A DNA stretch of 64,000 nucleotides from Heterostelium multicystogenum. Lineage: Eukaryota; Evosea; Eumycetozoa; Acytosteliales; Acytosteliaceae. The DNA lies in contig RCNN01000107.1 in the NCBI GenBank assembly GCA_003667245.1, positions 1-64,000 on the forward strand, written 5' to 3'. A program made the translations under genes and the position numbers. Below the pieces are notes generated by a model. It did no database searches. It saw only the letters and a list, made by a program, of their open reading frames with translations, and was not told where the DNA came from. Below are positions 1 through 12,886 of this stretch, piece after piece (position 1 is the stretch's first letter; each line of letters begins with the position of its first letter).

Positions 1-412
1 TTTTTTTTTTTTTTTTTGTTTTCCAATTCATATGTGGAGTACCCCATTTCACCATACATCCCACCCTGATCAAAACTAAAACAACACCTATTTTTCATTT
101 TTCATTTTTCTTAGCCATCATCATTCGTCACTAAAATTGATCCAATTTTTTTTTATTATATATACTCTAGAATTTTCACTCTTTTTTTTTTCATCATCAA
201 ACATAGCATAACATAACAAACCAAAAAAACAAAATATTTTTTTTTTGATAAACCATTTTTTATTTTTTTTTAAAATAATTTTTTTTTTACTGGATTTTTT
301 TTCACGATACTGTGCTCACTCTCGCTGGTCTCACTCAGTTTGCAAATACTTTTTTTGTTGATTGAAATAGTTTTGTAGTTATCTGCCTTTACATATACAG
401 CATACAGTAAAT
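1..412 (+). promoter_or_regulatory. Upstream region of the ADP/ATP carrier gene
   Basis: This stretch has no gene. It is dominated by T runs, including the first 17 bases and several runs between 140 and 300, with A-rich patches between them. The stretch from about 300 to 340 is less AT-rich. Oligo-dT runs upstream of the start are typical of dictyostelid promoters; no specific factor site is claimed. Confidence 0.4.
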
Positions 413-1585
413 ATGTCACAAGACAAGAAGCAAGATCCAATCTTCACTTTCATCAAGGATTCCTTGGTCGGAGGTACTGCTGGTGGTGTCTCAAAGACCA
501 TCGTCGCCCCAATTGAGCGTGTCAAGCTTTTGCTCCAAGTTCAAGCTGCTTCAACTCAAATTGCTGCTACAAGCAATACAAGGGTATCCTTGACTGTTTC
601 GTCAGAGTTTCAAAGGGAACAAGGTGTTATTTCACTCTGGTAAGTTATTAATAAAAACAGATAATATCATTTAATATGTAATAATATATTATTAACATTA
701 ATAAATTAATATTATAGGAGAGGTAATCTTGCTAACGTCATCCGTTACTTCCCAACTCAAGCCTTGACTTTGCCTTCAAGGACAAATACAAGAAGTTCTT
801 TGTCCGTTGGTCTCCAAAGCAAGACCCATTCAAGTTCTTCGTTGGTAATTGTTCTCTGGTGGTGGCTGCTGGTGCCACTTCCTTGCTCTTTGTATACCCA
901 TTGGACTTTGCCCGTACCCGTTTGGCTGCTGATATCGGTACTGGTGCCAACCGTCAATTCACTGGTTTGGGTAACTGTATCTCCTCCATCTACAAGCGTG
1001 ATGGTTTGATTGGTTTGTACCGTGGTTTCGGTGTATCCGTCGGAGGTATCTTTGTATACCGTGCCGCTTTCTTCGGTGGTTACGATTCCGCCAAGGGATT
1101 GCTCCTCGAAGATCCAAAGAAGGCCACTTTCTGGCAAAACTGGGCTATCGCTAAGTCGTTACTACCGCTGCTGGTGTTATCTCTTATCCATTCGACACTG
1201 TCCGTAGACGGTAAGTACACAACAAATTAATTTCAATTTTTTTTTGTTTTTTTTTTCGTATGCAAAAAAAAATATTAATTCACACACTTTTTTTTTACTT
1301 TTTAGTATGATGATGCAAGCTGGTCGTGCTGATATCCTCTACTCATCTACCTGGGATTGCTGGAAGAAGATTGCCACCAAGGAAGGTCCATCTGCCTTCT
1401 TCAAGGTGCTCTCTCCAACGCCATCAGAGGAAGTGGTGGAGCTCTTGTCTTGGTCATGTACGACGAAATTCAAAAGGTATTATCATCTAAATGCACCAAA
1501 TCATAAAAAGATATGACACTAACATCATTTTTTATTTTTATTATTACAGATGCTTGGTTTCGAAGGTGGAGTTGGTTCAGAGTAA
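413..1585 (+). CDS. ancA: Mitochondrial ADP/ATP carrier (adenine nucleotide translocase), frame broken by indels
   Basis: This protein exchanges ADP for ATP across the inner mitochondrial membrane and belongs to the mitochondrial carrier family (three repeats of about 100 residues, six membrane helices). Four exons are visible: 413-639, 718-1210, 1306-1476 and 1550-1585, with clean GT-AG junctions. Family marks include the first-repeat motif [12 protein letters not shown], a [10 protein letters not shown] motif in the second repeat, and, after frame repair, the third-repeat ANT signature RRRMMM across the 1210/1306 junction. The protein would be about 310 residues, normal for the family. About seven single-base indels break the frame, near 568, 616, 766, 849, 862, 1152 and 1405. 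Two pairs compensate each other. Homology continues through every break and all splice sites are intact, so I read them as sequence errors rather than a pseudogene. The start ATG begins an N-terminus typical of amoebal carriers. Confidence 0.93.
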
Positions 1586-2359
1586 ACTCGTTGTATACGT
1601 GCCTGCAATTAAATACAAACATTCAATTAATAAACATCAATCAATATTTTACACTTATCAAACATTGTTTGTTCTTTGTTTAATTCTTAATCACAATTTT
1701 CTGCTTGATTTAACTTTGTACAATTATGTTGATTGATTTGGTATTTTTATTCCAAATAAATAATTATATTAAGTTCGCAATGAAGATATTAGACTCAGTC
1801 CATTGTTAATGAATTAATTAATGATGGATTGTTATTGTAAAGCTAATCCCACTGTGGAAACAAGTTCAACAATGAATTCTATCCTGGAATTCCACTATAG
1901 TAAGATAATATTCTGAATATTGTACCATTATTGATGAGATTGGTACTCGCTCCATCTTTTACAATAATCAAATTGATTGGTGCCTAATTTATCTAAAAAA
2001 ATTGACAAAATACCTTTTTTATTGGATATTGATATTCATTATCTTAATTATTTATCATATATATGATAATATTGGATTGGAGAGAAGTGTTTTAATGTAA
2101 AATGTTGAAAACATATGTTTCTTCAAAAGTATTTTTTAATAAAATTAGAAAAGATATCAGAGTATTATCATATTGATATCAAGAATCAAAATCTAAAAGA
2201 GATTGATGAGACATCTTTTGATGATCAAATTTGGGAGTGAAATTGAAAAGTTACATATCAATATATGTTTCATTTTATATTTTACATTTAATGTGTACTT
2301 TGTTTATTTTAATAATTTTTTTATGTTTTGTTTTATTTTTAAAATATATTTATTCAATT
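1586..2359. other. Convergent intergenic region, no gene seen
   Basis: This region lies between the 3' ends of the ADP/ATP carrier (+) and the cysteine-rich secreted protein (-). It is AT-rich, with short palindromic AT stretches near 2050, and must carry both 3' UTRs and poly(A) signals. No coding potential or structured RNA was recognised. Confidence 0.5.
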
Positions 2360-3388
2360 TTAACTGCAATAGCTAACAGTACCATAGTTGGTGCAACCAC
2401 CCATAGTTTGGTTGGCATAGTTGGCAGCAGCACATGATGATTGATCACCACCACAAGCACAGTTTGGACACAAGTTGGAACATGGGAGAACTGGGAGTCT
2501 GTTGGAGGTACAGGCAGAGAACATGGTGGCACAAAGGAAAGCCTTGGTGTTGTCAGCACATGTAGAGGTTGGGTTGGTAGTAGCGGTGAAGGCTTGGAAC
2601 ATAGACTCGACCATAGAATCGACAGAGTTGAAATCAATTCCGGTACCCAAAACTGGATAGTTGACTTGGTCGCAGAACTTCAAAGCTGGAGCGCATGAGC
2701 ATCCAGTTGGTGGGTTATTTGGGCATGTGGTAGCTGGGACTGGAGTTGGTGGGGCTGGAGTTGGGCATTGGCAATAGGATGGAATGGTGAAGATATCTGG
2801 GTCAATGTTTCCTGGGTTGAAGTTGGTGAAGGTCATGGTGGTTTGAGTGTCTGGGTTGTAGGTGGTCATGACAGCTTCAGCCAAAATGTTTGGATCAACA
2901 TCCAAAGTATAAACGGAAATATTTACTTGGGAGGTAGCGACAATACTATATTAATTTAACCAAGATACATATTAATATGAAAATAATTAATTGGTAAATT
3001 TAAACTATACATACGTCCAACCATCAACGGTGTTACCGTTGGCATCAGTGCTGATACCATTGAAGGTGCTACCTGGGTAAACAGTCATTGGGCTCATTGG
3101 TTCAGTCAATGGCTTTGCATTCACATTGCATCATGGATGGGTTAATGTTGAAAGTGAGACCCAAATCGTGACGGTCGAGGGTAGTAGAAGATTGTCCCCA
3201 CATGGTAACGTCGATTCTTTGCATAAGGTTACTGAAGTCATAGTACATTTGTCCAGAAGTAGGCATTGGCATCATGGAGGTAGTGATGGAGACATCAGAT
3301 GTGAATTGTTGTGGGATTTCTGGGTAGACTTTTGGGACAAAGCTACACCGGCAACCAAAGAGATAATTAATAAGATTGAAATATTCAT
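2360..3388 (-). CDS. Secreted cysteine-rich protein with a Frizzled-like C-terminal domain
   Basis: The function is unknown. Two exons are seen: 3388-3015 and 2945-2360. The ATG at 3388 opens a clear signal peptide (MNISILLIISLVAGVALSQ). The middle part is Thr/Met-rich. The C-terminal half holds about 20 cysteines. Its last part reads AFLCATMFSACTSN followed by PCSNLCPNC, which matches the spacing of the second half of a Frizzled cysteine-rich domain (FLC...MF..C...PC..LC...C). No transmembrane segment follows, so the product is probably secreted, at about 310 residues. Two single-base breaks are likely, one in an A run at about 3333 and one near 3130, because homologous-looking sequence continues in the next frame. 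The Frizzled resemblance is my inference from spacing. It could be another dictyostelid cysteine-rich extracellular family. Confidence 0.7.
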
Positions 3389-3872
3389 TTTAAATATTTT
3401 ATATATATATAATTGATTTGGATTGTAAATCGTAAATGATAAGTTTATAGTATTCAGAACTAGTTTAAATAACAAATTATCCAAAAAATCTTTTAAAATG
3501 ATATTTAGTACATTTTCAAAAGATCAATAATCTTCACCACCCAACTATGGTGTACCCATAAGTAAGGTTGTTTATCATGATTTTTAATGATATTTACAAT
3601 GTAGCTCGTCAAAACCAGTAAAAATCGTGATGTCAGCAATATCTTGGGTTTCGTGTTAATCTAATTTAATGTACCCCCCAATACTGATCACACCAAAAAA
3701 AAGTAAAAAACAAACTTGAAAACACGAAAGTGACGTGCACATCAACAATTTTTCCACCCAAAAGACAAAATTGGATTTTACAAAAATAATCAAACAAACA
3801 GGTGGATTTGTTTTGTTTGTTAATATAATAACTACAGTTGCAGCTATTTTTTTATGTTTTTTTGGTTGTTTA
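3389..3872. other. Intergenic region between secreted protein and RabGAP genes
   Basis: The segment contains the promoter side of the secreted cysteine-rich protein and the 3' side of the ankyrin-TBC gene, both on the minus strand. AT content is high and no further gene was seen. Confidence 0.4.
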
Positions 3873-6715
3873 TTAGTTTGATGATGTATTATTTGCCGTG
3901 TGGTGATGGTGATTGTTGGGGTCCTTAATTTGTCCATCAGTGACAAAATGCTTGATTTTGTGTTTGTAATGTACCACAAGCTTCATGAACTGGGATATAT
4001 CAATACGTAAGGATTTTTCTTCACCATTGGCAAACTTTAGAAGGTTCAAAATCTCTTCAAATTCGTATTTCATAATTTGATCCTCATAAACCTTGAACAG
4101 AGAAAGAGCAGCTGCAAAGATGACGACAAGCCCATCATATAAGAAAAGATCCCAGATTCTTACAATTACTGGGAACGGCAAATTATAGATCAACAAACAA
4201 ATGAACCATTGCGATGAAAATAAAGGTGTAAAAACGTTTTGTTTTTGCTAAACAGAGGATTAAACATAAATTAGTTGTTAATTTCAACAACACTTGTCAC
4301 TATCTCTCTCTTTGTTACTTACGATGTGTGAATAGAGTAAGGGGAATTGCTGTTCCAACATTGTATTCAATAAACCAAAAGAAGTTTGGAGATAAGGGAA
4401 TTCAGGCTTCCACATTTCGGACATTCCATACTTTTCGGACAGTTGAACCAATACCCAGAATGCATCTTCTTCAGCCATATATATAATGAGTAGACATGTG
4501 ATGAAACCCATACCTTGGCAGTAACCAACTTCAGGGTTATAAACGGAAAATGCAGTTAATATATTACATAGGATCTGTTGGCCGAAACCACCCTTCTCAA
4601 CAAAGAAACTATGTTTAGGGAAAGTACGGTTGAGATCACGTTGAATTTGAGCGGCGATTGCTGGCTGTGGTTTGATTTGAAGCAACTCCTTGTAGGTAAC
4701 CTTGGATTTGTTCTTGATCTCCTGAATGTTGACCAATCGTTGCCAGACAAAGCTACGAAAAGAGCTTGGGATACCTTTGGGGAGACGATCTTTTAATTTC
4801 GCAGACTTTGCATACTTGGGCCAATTGCTCTTCATTTTGATCCACTTTTTCTCTTGCTTATCATTCTTTTTAGCTCGAATCGTTGATTCATCGGCAACTG
4901 TGCTCGATGTCTTGACAAAACCGTATATATCTAGCTTTGGTGTGTTTTCGGGCGACTCTTTTTCACCAGACAAAGAGTCGGTCGAACCGGCACGTGACAA
5001 CGAAGCATTGGAGTGTGGAGAGGATTGGGTTGTTGAGGAGGAGGGTGATGCGGCACTTTCTTCTTTGACCATAGACACAGAGGTTGGAGATGAATTTGAG
5101 TCGATATTTACATCCCACTTTTGTTTGGTAGCAACACTGCTATTGCTACTAGTGATATCGGTTTTGTTGCTACTACTACTATTTAAACTATTGTAAAGAG
5201 GTGATTGTTGTTGTTGATGTTGTTGATGTTGTTGTAAATCTTTAAGTGGTTCTACAGTTTCAGAGTTTCTTTTTGATTTCGACTTTGACTTTGATTTCTT
5301 TTTCTGTTCTTCATAGGCTGACAGCAATGATATGATTTCTGGAATCTTTGTTAAATTCTTGGCTGTTTTACCGTTGATATCCTTGGCGTTGGGATCTGCA
5401 CCTGCCTTTAAAAGTATTTCGACACAACCTATATTTCCTTTGCTCGCTGCAAAGTGCAAGGCAGTTCTACCTCTCTTTTCATCTCTAATATCTAATTTAC
5501 ATCCACGTCTAGTCAAAAGACTGACGCAATTCTCGAATCCATTCGATGCAGAATATATAAGTGCGGTGCAACCATCTACTGCACGTTGATCAATGTTGGC
5601 ACCCTTGTCCAAAAGTATCCTGGAACACTCTTCGAATCCGTTGAATACTGCATTATGTAGTGGTGTGTAACCCTCCTTATCTACAACGTTGACATGGGCA
5701 CCCTTCTGAATAAGTAGACTGACCGACTTGTCGCTTCCCTTGTAGCAGGCTTGGTGCAGTGCAGTGGAATCAGAGTAGTCCTTTGGCGTTGACATCGGCC
5801 GACTTTTCAATCAACAACATCAAGCACTTGTAGTGCTTATTGGAAGCAGACTTTAGCAGTGGAGTAATTCCATAGGCATCTCTTGCCTCGATATCAGCAC
5901 CATGCTGAATGAGAAGCTCTGCGCACTTGTGGAATCCACTGTATGCGGTTTTGTGGAGTGCAGTGTTTTGATCGATATCGCGACTGTTTGGATCGGTACC
6001 AGCCTCCAGCAGCATCGTCATAACAGACTTGTATCCATTAAATGCAGCGTTGTGTAGTGGAGTGCATCCATCAATATCTTGAATGTCTGGGTAGGCACCC
6101 GATGCTAACAAAAGCTTTACACACTGTTTATGACCATTGAATGCAGCGTGATGCAGTGGTGTTGTCTTTTTATCGTCTAAACTGTTGACTCCAGTGAAAT
6201 CCAATTTGCTAACGTCCACTGTGTTGTCGTGTCTGAGTGGACTGCTGCTGCTAGAATGGCCGTTTGCCTTTTTTTCCCTGGGTAAACAAGAGGAGTGATA
6301 CAATTTTGTCGTACTCTCCTTTGAAAGCGGCCTCGTGCAATGGATATGGCTTGGGTGTTGGAATCAGTGTGAGTGTGTTGGCCGCAGTGGATGCAGCGGC
6401 AGCACTGGCCGATGACTGTTGTTTAGATTGTGTCGGTGAGGAGGAAGGAGTGGTTGGGCTTGGTAAATTGATGATAGTCGGTGCAATATTGATAGGAGTA
6501 CCGTTCATGTTATTGTTTGAGGAGGATGTGTATGACGATGTCGAACAAGTCGATGAACTATCATCACTGGCTTCATGATGATGGTGTTGATTGTGGTGAT
6601 GATTGTGGCTGTGGTGACTATTATATACCTGCTCCATTGGATCAGCACCTGTGACACTGCTATCTTTTGAAAACTCAAAATGATTTTGTATTGTCTGTGT
6701 TATGGCATCAGCCAT
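3873..6715 (-). CDS. Ankyrin-repeat TBC-domain protein (putative RabGAP)
   Basis: The N-terminus (about 120 residues) is low complexity, with His-rich and Ser/Ala-rich runs. It is followed by about nine ankyrin repeats (TPLHHAAFNG-type helices and GADPN-type turns), a Ser/Gln/Lys-rich linker and a C-terminal TBC domain. TBC proteins speed GTP hydrolysis on Rab GTPases with a dual finger. Both fingers are present: the arginine finger IQRDLNR (about 4627-4647) and the glutamine finger in GYCQGM (about 4509-4529), so catalysis is expected. Two exons are seen: 6715-4323, then 4247-3873 after a 75-base GTAAGT intron inside the TBC domain. Two frame breaks occur, one in a T run at 6269-6275 and one at 5780-5781. 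Reading continues naturally in the next frame at both. The full protein is about 930 residues. The ankyrin repeats probably bind a partner or membrane adaptor; the Rab target is unknown. Confidence 0.88.
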
Positions 6716-6763
6716 TTTTTAAAATTTTAAAATAATCACCCTTTTATCAAAGTCAAGTCTCAA

Positions 6764-6814
6764 ACTATCTATCTATCTATCTATATTTCTCTATCTCTAT
6801 CTATCTATCTATCT
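6764..6814. repeat. CTAT tetranucleotide microsatellite
   Basis: An interrupted run of CTAT units lies about 50 bases upstream of the ankyrin-TBC start codon, in its presumed 5' leader. Confidence 0.85.
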
Positions 6815-7056
6815 TCTATGTTTTGTTTATCTAATAATACAATAATGTTGTTCAACTAATTAACTAAATTTTATGTTAGAATTGAATGTTAGTATAAAGT
6901 AGTTTAATTAATTATTATGAAAGTATCGAATTTAATTAAACACAACACAACCACATTGACAAATAGCAACTTAAAATGAATGATTGGTTGATTGATTGAT
7001 TACACAAACATTAAACAAACAAATTCTACTAACTTTTAAAATAGTAATTCTGATAT

Positions 7057-7086
7057 ATTATTATTATTATTATTATTATTATTATG
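7057..7086. repeat. TTA trinucleotide microsatellite
   Basis: About nine perfect TTA units in noncoding DNA. Confidence 0.85.
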
Positions 7087-10000
7087 ATTATTTATTATAA
7101 ACTCTGCTCAAGTTGCTCTATAAATACTACTGCTATTATAAAATGTTGTAAAATAAAGTGATTGATTGATGCAAACCAACAACCCTTTGCAAAAAATAAA
7201 TAAAAATAATTTTGGATAAAAAAACACAGAAAAAATTTTCAAAAATTTAAATTTTGCTGTTTAAAAAATAGATTTTAAAATCAAAAACTAACAAACAATC
7301 ACAACTGTTGGATCCTGTCCTCTCAAAATATTGCGATAATCTTTTTTAAAAAATACTACTAGCTTTAATTGTAGAGATAGTTGTATCTTATATATAAATA
7401 TATATATATATATATATTATAGGTGTATTGTGAAAATAGGATGATATTTCTTAATGTAAATAAATAGGTATTATTATCTTAGAATCACCATAGTAAAGCA
7501 ATAATATGTTCCTTAGAATACTTGATTGATTGATTGATAATTAAGCATTGTAATTGTAGTATCTTTAAAAGTAGGAGAGTTGGTTGTAACTATATGTCCA
7601 TATATGTTGTTGTTTGTTTTATAGATGAGTGGTGGTGGATTTAAGTAGTTGATTATGTTGTTTTAATTTATGAATTTGAATTGTTATGGTTATTTCATTT
7701 GCATAGATGAACAAGAATGGAAATTTGAATTTTAATAATAACTATTATTTCTTTATTTATTGTTTCAATGGTTATGTGATGTTTATTATTATTATTGTTG
7801 TTATTGTTGATTTTAATATTGTGTTGTACTATTATTATTATTATTATTTAATTTAATTTTAAGATTATTATTAGCATTATTTTTATTAAACAAGAATAAA
7901 ATTAACTACTTATTTATTATTAATTCATTTATATAATGGTATATAGTTAATTTAAATTTATAACAACAACAATAATAATAAAAATAAAAGCAACAAATTA
8001 GCAAAAACAACATGGTTATTTGATTTAAGGAATGGCTGTAATTGTAGCCATCAGCTTTACTTGTTTTTGATTATTATATTTATCTTTATAGTAATACTAA
8101 GCTTGATTATGGTTCGATTTGAATCATTTCATTTCAAAATTAATTGATTGATTGATTGTTTGAATTGAATTTAATAATGTTTGTGATTTTAGAATTGAAA
8201 TAATGTTGTTGTATAGTAGCAGTGTCATCGAAACAATAAACATTGAATTTAGGAGTGTTCTTCCATTTGGTGTTCTGCAATCACCTCCTCTTCTAATTCT
8301 TTTGCACAATCAACATTAGTGAGAAATAATAAACAATACACAAATTTTATTGGTGTTTTCTACAATTGTTCTATTTGTTTGATAGATTGATTTTTGACTG
8401 AAGTAGTGTAGTGTTAGATGTTTAAGTGTGTATCTCTATTATCCAATTTAAGTGTGTTTATTAATCTGATTGTATTGGGTGACATTTCATAACAAAAAAC
8501 AAAATTATATTTATTGTATTTACTATACTCCATGAAAATTTACCTATAATTATTATTATTATTAAGTATTCTATTATTTATTATTTTATATATATATGCT
8601 AAGGATAAGTTCCAATATTAATCTAAAACTTAAATTACTAATATAATTCTTTACTTTTGATATGATTCTACAATTTTTTTATGAACGATTGTAGTATTTT
8701 AAATTACTATGACTGGTTATAGTTAATATTAAAAAATTGATTGCAATTTATTGGACTGATTGCCTAAAACTATATTTGCAAAACAGGAGTTGGTTGTTTG
8801 ATCGCTGATCCCCCACCTTTTTTTAAAATGGGGAATTAATTAACCAACCCTCTTAATGATTTTTAACGAGGTGTTTTGACAGTGTTAAATTTGGTGTTTG
8901 ATGCATCAATCAAATAAAATTGAGATATAGGTTTGTTTGGTTTTTATATATGTATAAATAGAAGTTGATGGTATGTATTTTTGTCATTGTTCAAGTCATA
9001 CCAATTTACTTTAAAGTTGGCTCTACACAATGATGTAATCATATATTACTTACAATGACTCTCAGTCTTTTGGTGAATGTCTTTCTGTTATAAATAAAAT
9101 TCTGATTCCTACTTTTCTGAAATAATAAAAGTTGAACGTGTTGTGCAGTGCGGACTGTTGTTGTGCAAGTTGAACTATCTAGATATCTATTGGAATGTCT
9201 CTCACACTATATCTAATTAAGTTGACACCTATCTGAATTATCTACCTGCCTGATTGTATGTATGTACTATATTATTCAATTAATTTAACTTAATTCAATA
9301 ACATTCAAGCTCTATATCTATAATAATCAATTAATTATTTGAATTGAATAGATTTGGTGAGTATGGGTATGAATTGGATTTTAGGACCAGGATTAGGAGT
9401 AAAAAATTATAACTATTAATAAATAGGATAGATTATGGTTGAATAATAAATAAAATAACTAATAGATATATTAATTAATTAAGAAAAAATACTATTAATT
9501 TAATATAGTATACTATTATATTGTTGTTGAGTATAAGAAACTAATAATATAACAGAGTTTGGCTTTGATGTATGATAATTATCATGATGATTTTTTGTTG
9601 GAGGAGAAAGTACGAATCGTCTAACTAATGTTGGTATTTTGAAATCAGATATTTTAGAGAGAGATTTACTTAAATAATGATCCAAGTGGAGTGTACAACT
9701 AACTATTACTTTTTAATGATGGTGCTGATACGGATTATGATGTTGGAGAATCGTATTGTCAATCATAACAACAAGTGCAGTAAAGTAAGAACATCTCAAA
9801 AGAGTTACTGTTTGAATTAAATCATCAATCAAATCAATCAAATCAAATCCACTAAAAAATACTAACAACAAATAAATATTGATTATCAAACCTATGTTAT
9901 GGATATTTGAAGTGTAATTTGAAGATAGTATTGAGTTGAATACCAAAATGGTAGTCGTAGTAGTAGGCAGTTGATTACACGATTGTGAATAAGAAGTGTC

Positions 10001-10844
10001 GGTTTAAATTTGAAATAGCAGTCGTCATCTACAAATTTAATATCTGGTAGATTTGAATATCATACTTTGATAAAATTGATGACCATAGCAGTAATTGAGT
10101 TGGGTTGCTTTCGATATAATTTTGCTAACGAAACAACCTTAAATTGAATTCAATCAATAACCACAACAACAACAACAATAATAATCTATATTAAAACATG
10201 ATATGTGTTGTTGTTTTTAAAATAGTATAAGAATGATTTTGAATTGATCAATCAAATATCCAAGTTAAATATCAATCAATCAGTCCAATAGAGTGGACAT
10301 GTTTTGGATGATTATTTTTTATGGAATTCACAATTGTTGTTTATTTTGGGTAATAAAGGGTGATTGTGATGTAATATTTATAGTTGTAAACAAGTGTATT
10401 ACCAGATAAATCTAATATTGATCAAAATATCAATTGATAGTTGTTGGCAACAATGTATATCCACAAAATATGTTTGACATCATCAAAACCAAACATCACA
10501 GGTATTAAAGAATAGGGGAGTGTAGTGTAGTGTGTATTTTTCTTTTTCGTTTATGTATAAAAAAAGTTACATTTGGAGTGGTAAGATTGAATTAATTATA
10601 TATATATCTTATTATTTATTTGTGATTGTACTACTGTTGAAATTGAAAATTTTATTGATTGTACTACAAGACAGCTAATTAATTTCACCACCATGTTATG
10701 TTTTGATGTTAATTTATGAAAATACAATACAAAATATTAAATTTCTATCTAGTTAAACCATAATGAATGGAAAATGATCTTATTATTACCTTAAATTTCA
10801 ATTGTTTTGGTTCTACAGTTATGTGAAATTTATTATTTTTCGGA

Positions 10845-10910
10845 ATATATATATCTTTTTATAATATAAATAATTAATATATATATATATCTTTTTATAA
10901 TATAAATAAT
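10845..10910. repeat. Tandem duplication of a 30-base AT-rich unit
   Basis: Two identical 30-base copies, at 10845-10874 and 10881-10910, are separated by six bases. Each consists of an AT run, a CTTTTT core and ATAATATAAATAAT. An AAAT tetranucleotide run follows the second copy. Confidence 0.8.
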
Positions 10911-12886
10911 AAATAAATAAATAAATAATGATCTTTTTTAATTGTAATTTAATTAAATAATATTACTATTGTTATTGCTATTGATACAGTATTGTAATGA
11001 AATTAAAACTGAGTTTGAAATTGAATGAGTAATATCCAGAAAAAATTATGAAGTTGATGGAAAGATATTAATTGTTTAAGTATTATTTGGAAGAAGATTA
11101 CTGGTAACTAATTATTTGAAAAGATATATAATGATGATGGATGCTAGTTTGATCTTATTATAATCCTTTACAATAAATAATAATTTAATTTGCTATAATT
11201 ATTAGATATAAAAGAATAAAAGATGATGATTTACTCTTTTTTTCTAATTTTTTCTATTCTCAAAGACATCTGTTGGAAACTAATCGCAACTATCAGTGTA
11301 ATTGATTATGCAATTATTGGGATTGGAAAGTCTTGTGTTGTAACCCAACTTTAAATGTTGGTTATTCTATTTTATATTAAGTGTCAAGGAGGTTTGGTTA
11401 TAATTGGAGGATTGATATTATTGGTTGTTGGTTGGATATGTATGCATGTATGTATGTTTGTGTAATTCGTAAATATGCAGTAAAAAAAACAACAACATCA
11501 ACTAACGAATGGTATTGTTTATAAAAAAGAATAGAAGAATGATGTTGATGTTGATGTTGATGGTGGTTGCTGTTGTGAGTGTGATTAATCTAATTTATTT
11601 AGTAGTGTGGTGGTAATATAGCGGAACGAGGAAACAGACATTCATGAATTTTTAGGGGGAAACATATGGGGTATCATATAGTATTTAATTATGGAGGGTG
11701 ACATCCGCTTTGCATATTAATTATGTTCACCTACGTTAACATGATTGTATTGGATTTGGAAGGTGTGTTGTCTCATGGTACGGACAAAGTGGTGATAAAG
11801 GGAAAGAATCAGTGTGAGAGCAGACTTGCTCCATAGGATACATGAATGGAGAAGGGAAATACTAAAACATCGCCAATTGATTGAATTTCGAGATAATTAT
11901 AATATACACATTGAAAATAGTTTATGAAATTTAATATTACTAACAATAGCAACAGCAACAGCAACTATAATAAAAGATATCGTTACATGTATTAACTGAA
12001 GAGAGATATTGCTGATGATGTGATTTGGATTGTCAATAACCAACATTATCACCATCAATCACTCCTAAATGGGCATAGCATACAATTGATTGTATTTGGT
12101 TATTAATAGTAGTTCCAATGAAAGTAACAACGATATAGCAATTTAGTTCATTCCATTTTGCTTTTCGTGATGATAATGATAGTGTTTATCATTATTCATA
12201 TTTTAAAATAACCTAATCCAAGAAGATAATGTATGCATACATTTGAGTTATAATTATTCGAAATCTTAATTGAACTAACTCTAGGAGTTGGATTAATGAA
12301 GATGCTAACTAAACAATTTGCAAATAATAATAATAATGGTAGTAGTAATGATTATAATACAATAATGGAATAAGAAGATCAGTTTATATTATTTTATAAT
12401 ACAAGTAATAAATCATTCATTTGTAGTTAAAAAATCAGAAAAAAATAAAAGAATAAATTTGGACAGTGAAGATATTTTTCACAATGAAAGTTTTCATCAA
12501 TCGGAGTTTTGATCTAGACAATCTAAGATTTAAAAAAATAAAGTGAAAAACTAACAAAAAGAACCAAACAACAAGATACTTTTAGATTCTACCTAATAAG
12601 GTACATTAATTGTTAATCATACAATGTGTTAACCTTATAAGTTACCAACCCATTGACTTGGACCAACTCCAATTGACAATGATTAAAATTCATTTATCTG
12701 TTAAATGAATGAATCAATTTCAAACAGGATTAGATTTCATTTGGATGGAATGATTATGTGAGACACAGAATTTAGGTCTATCATCCAAAGTATCGGATTA
12801 TTAAGTTCTGAGGATGAAATAAATTATAGTGCTGATGATGGTTATTCAATAAATATCTATGTTTATGACTATGATTGTTGTTGATT

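Larger units (their letters stand above)
6716..12886. other. Six-kilobase gene-free region upstream of the ankyrin-TBC gene
   Basis: I see no credible gene here. Open frames are all under 80 codons, AT-rich and lack family motifs or splice-consistent neighbours. The region is extremely AT-rich, with many simple repeats (CTAT, TTA, TA, GATT). A few patches are less AT-rich, notably 8790-8860 (with CCCCCACC) and 11620-11870. It separates the RabGAP 5' end from the GPCR 3' end, so it most likely acts as upstream regulatory DNA and 5' leader of the RabGAP gene. A noncoding transcript cannot be excluded. Confidence 0.5.

Noticed and set aside
413..1585. ADP/ATP carrier as a pseudogene
   Set aside because: Four exons and all splice sites are intact, the sequence is highly conserved across every break, and some indels compensate. 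A decaying copy would also show substitutions and damaged splice sites.
8105..8125. tRNA B-box-like GGTTCGATTT
   Set aside because: It lacks the following CC, and no acceptor or anticodon stem can be drawn upstream.
9500..9946. Two short minus-strand frames in the 6 kb gap
   Set aside because: AT-rich composition, no conserved motif, no splice-compatible neighbour.
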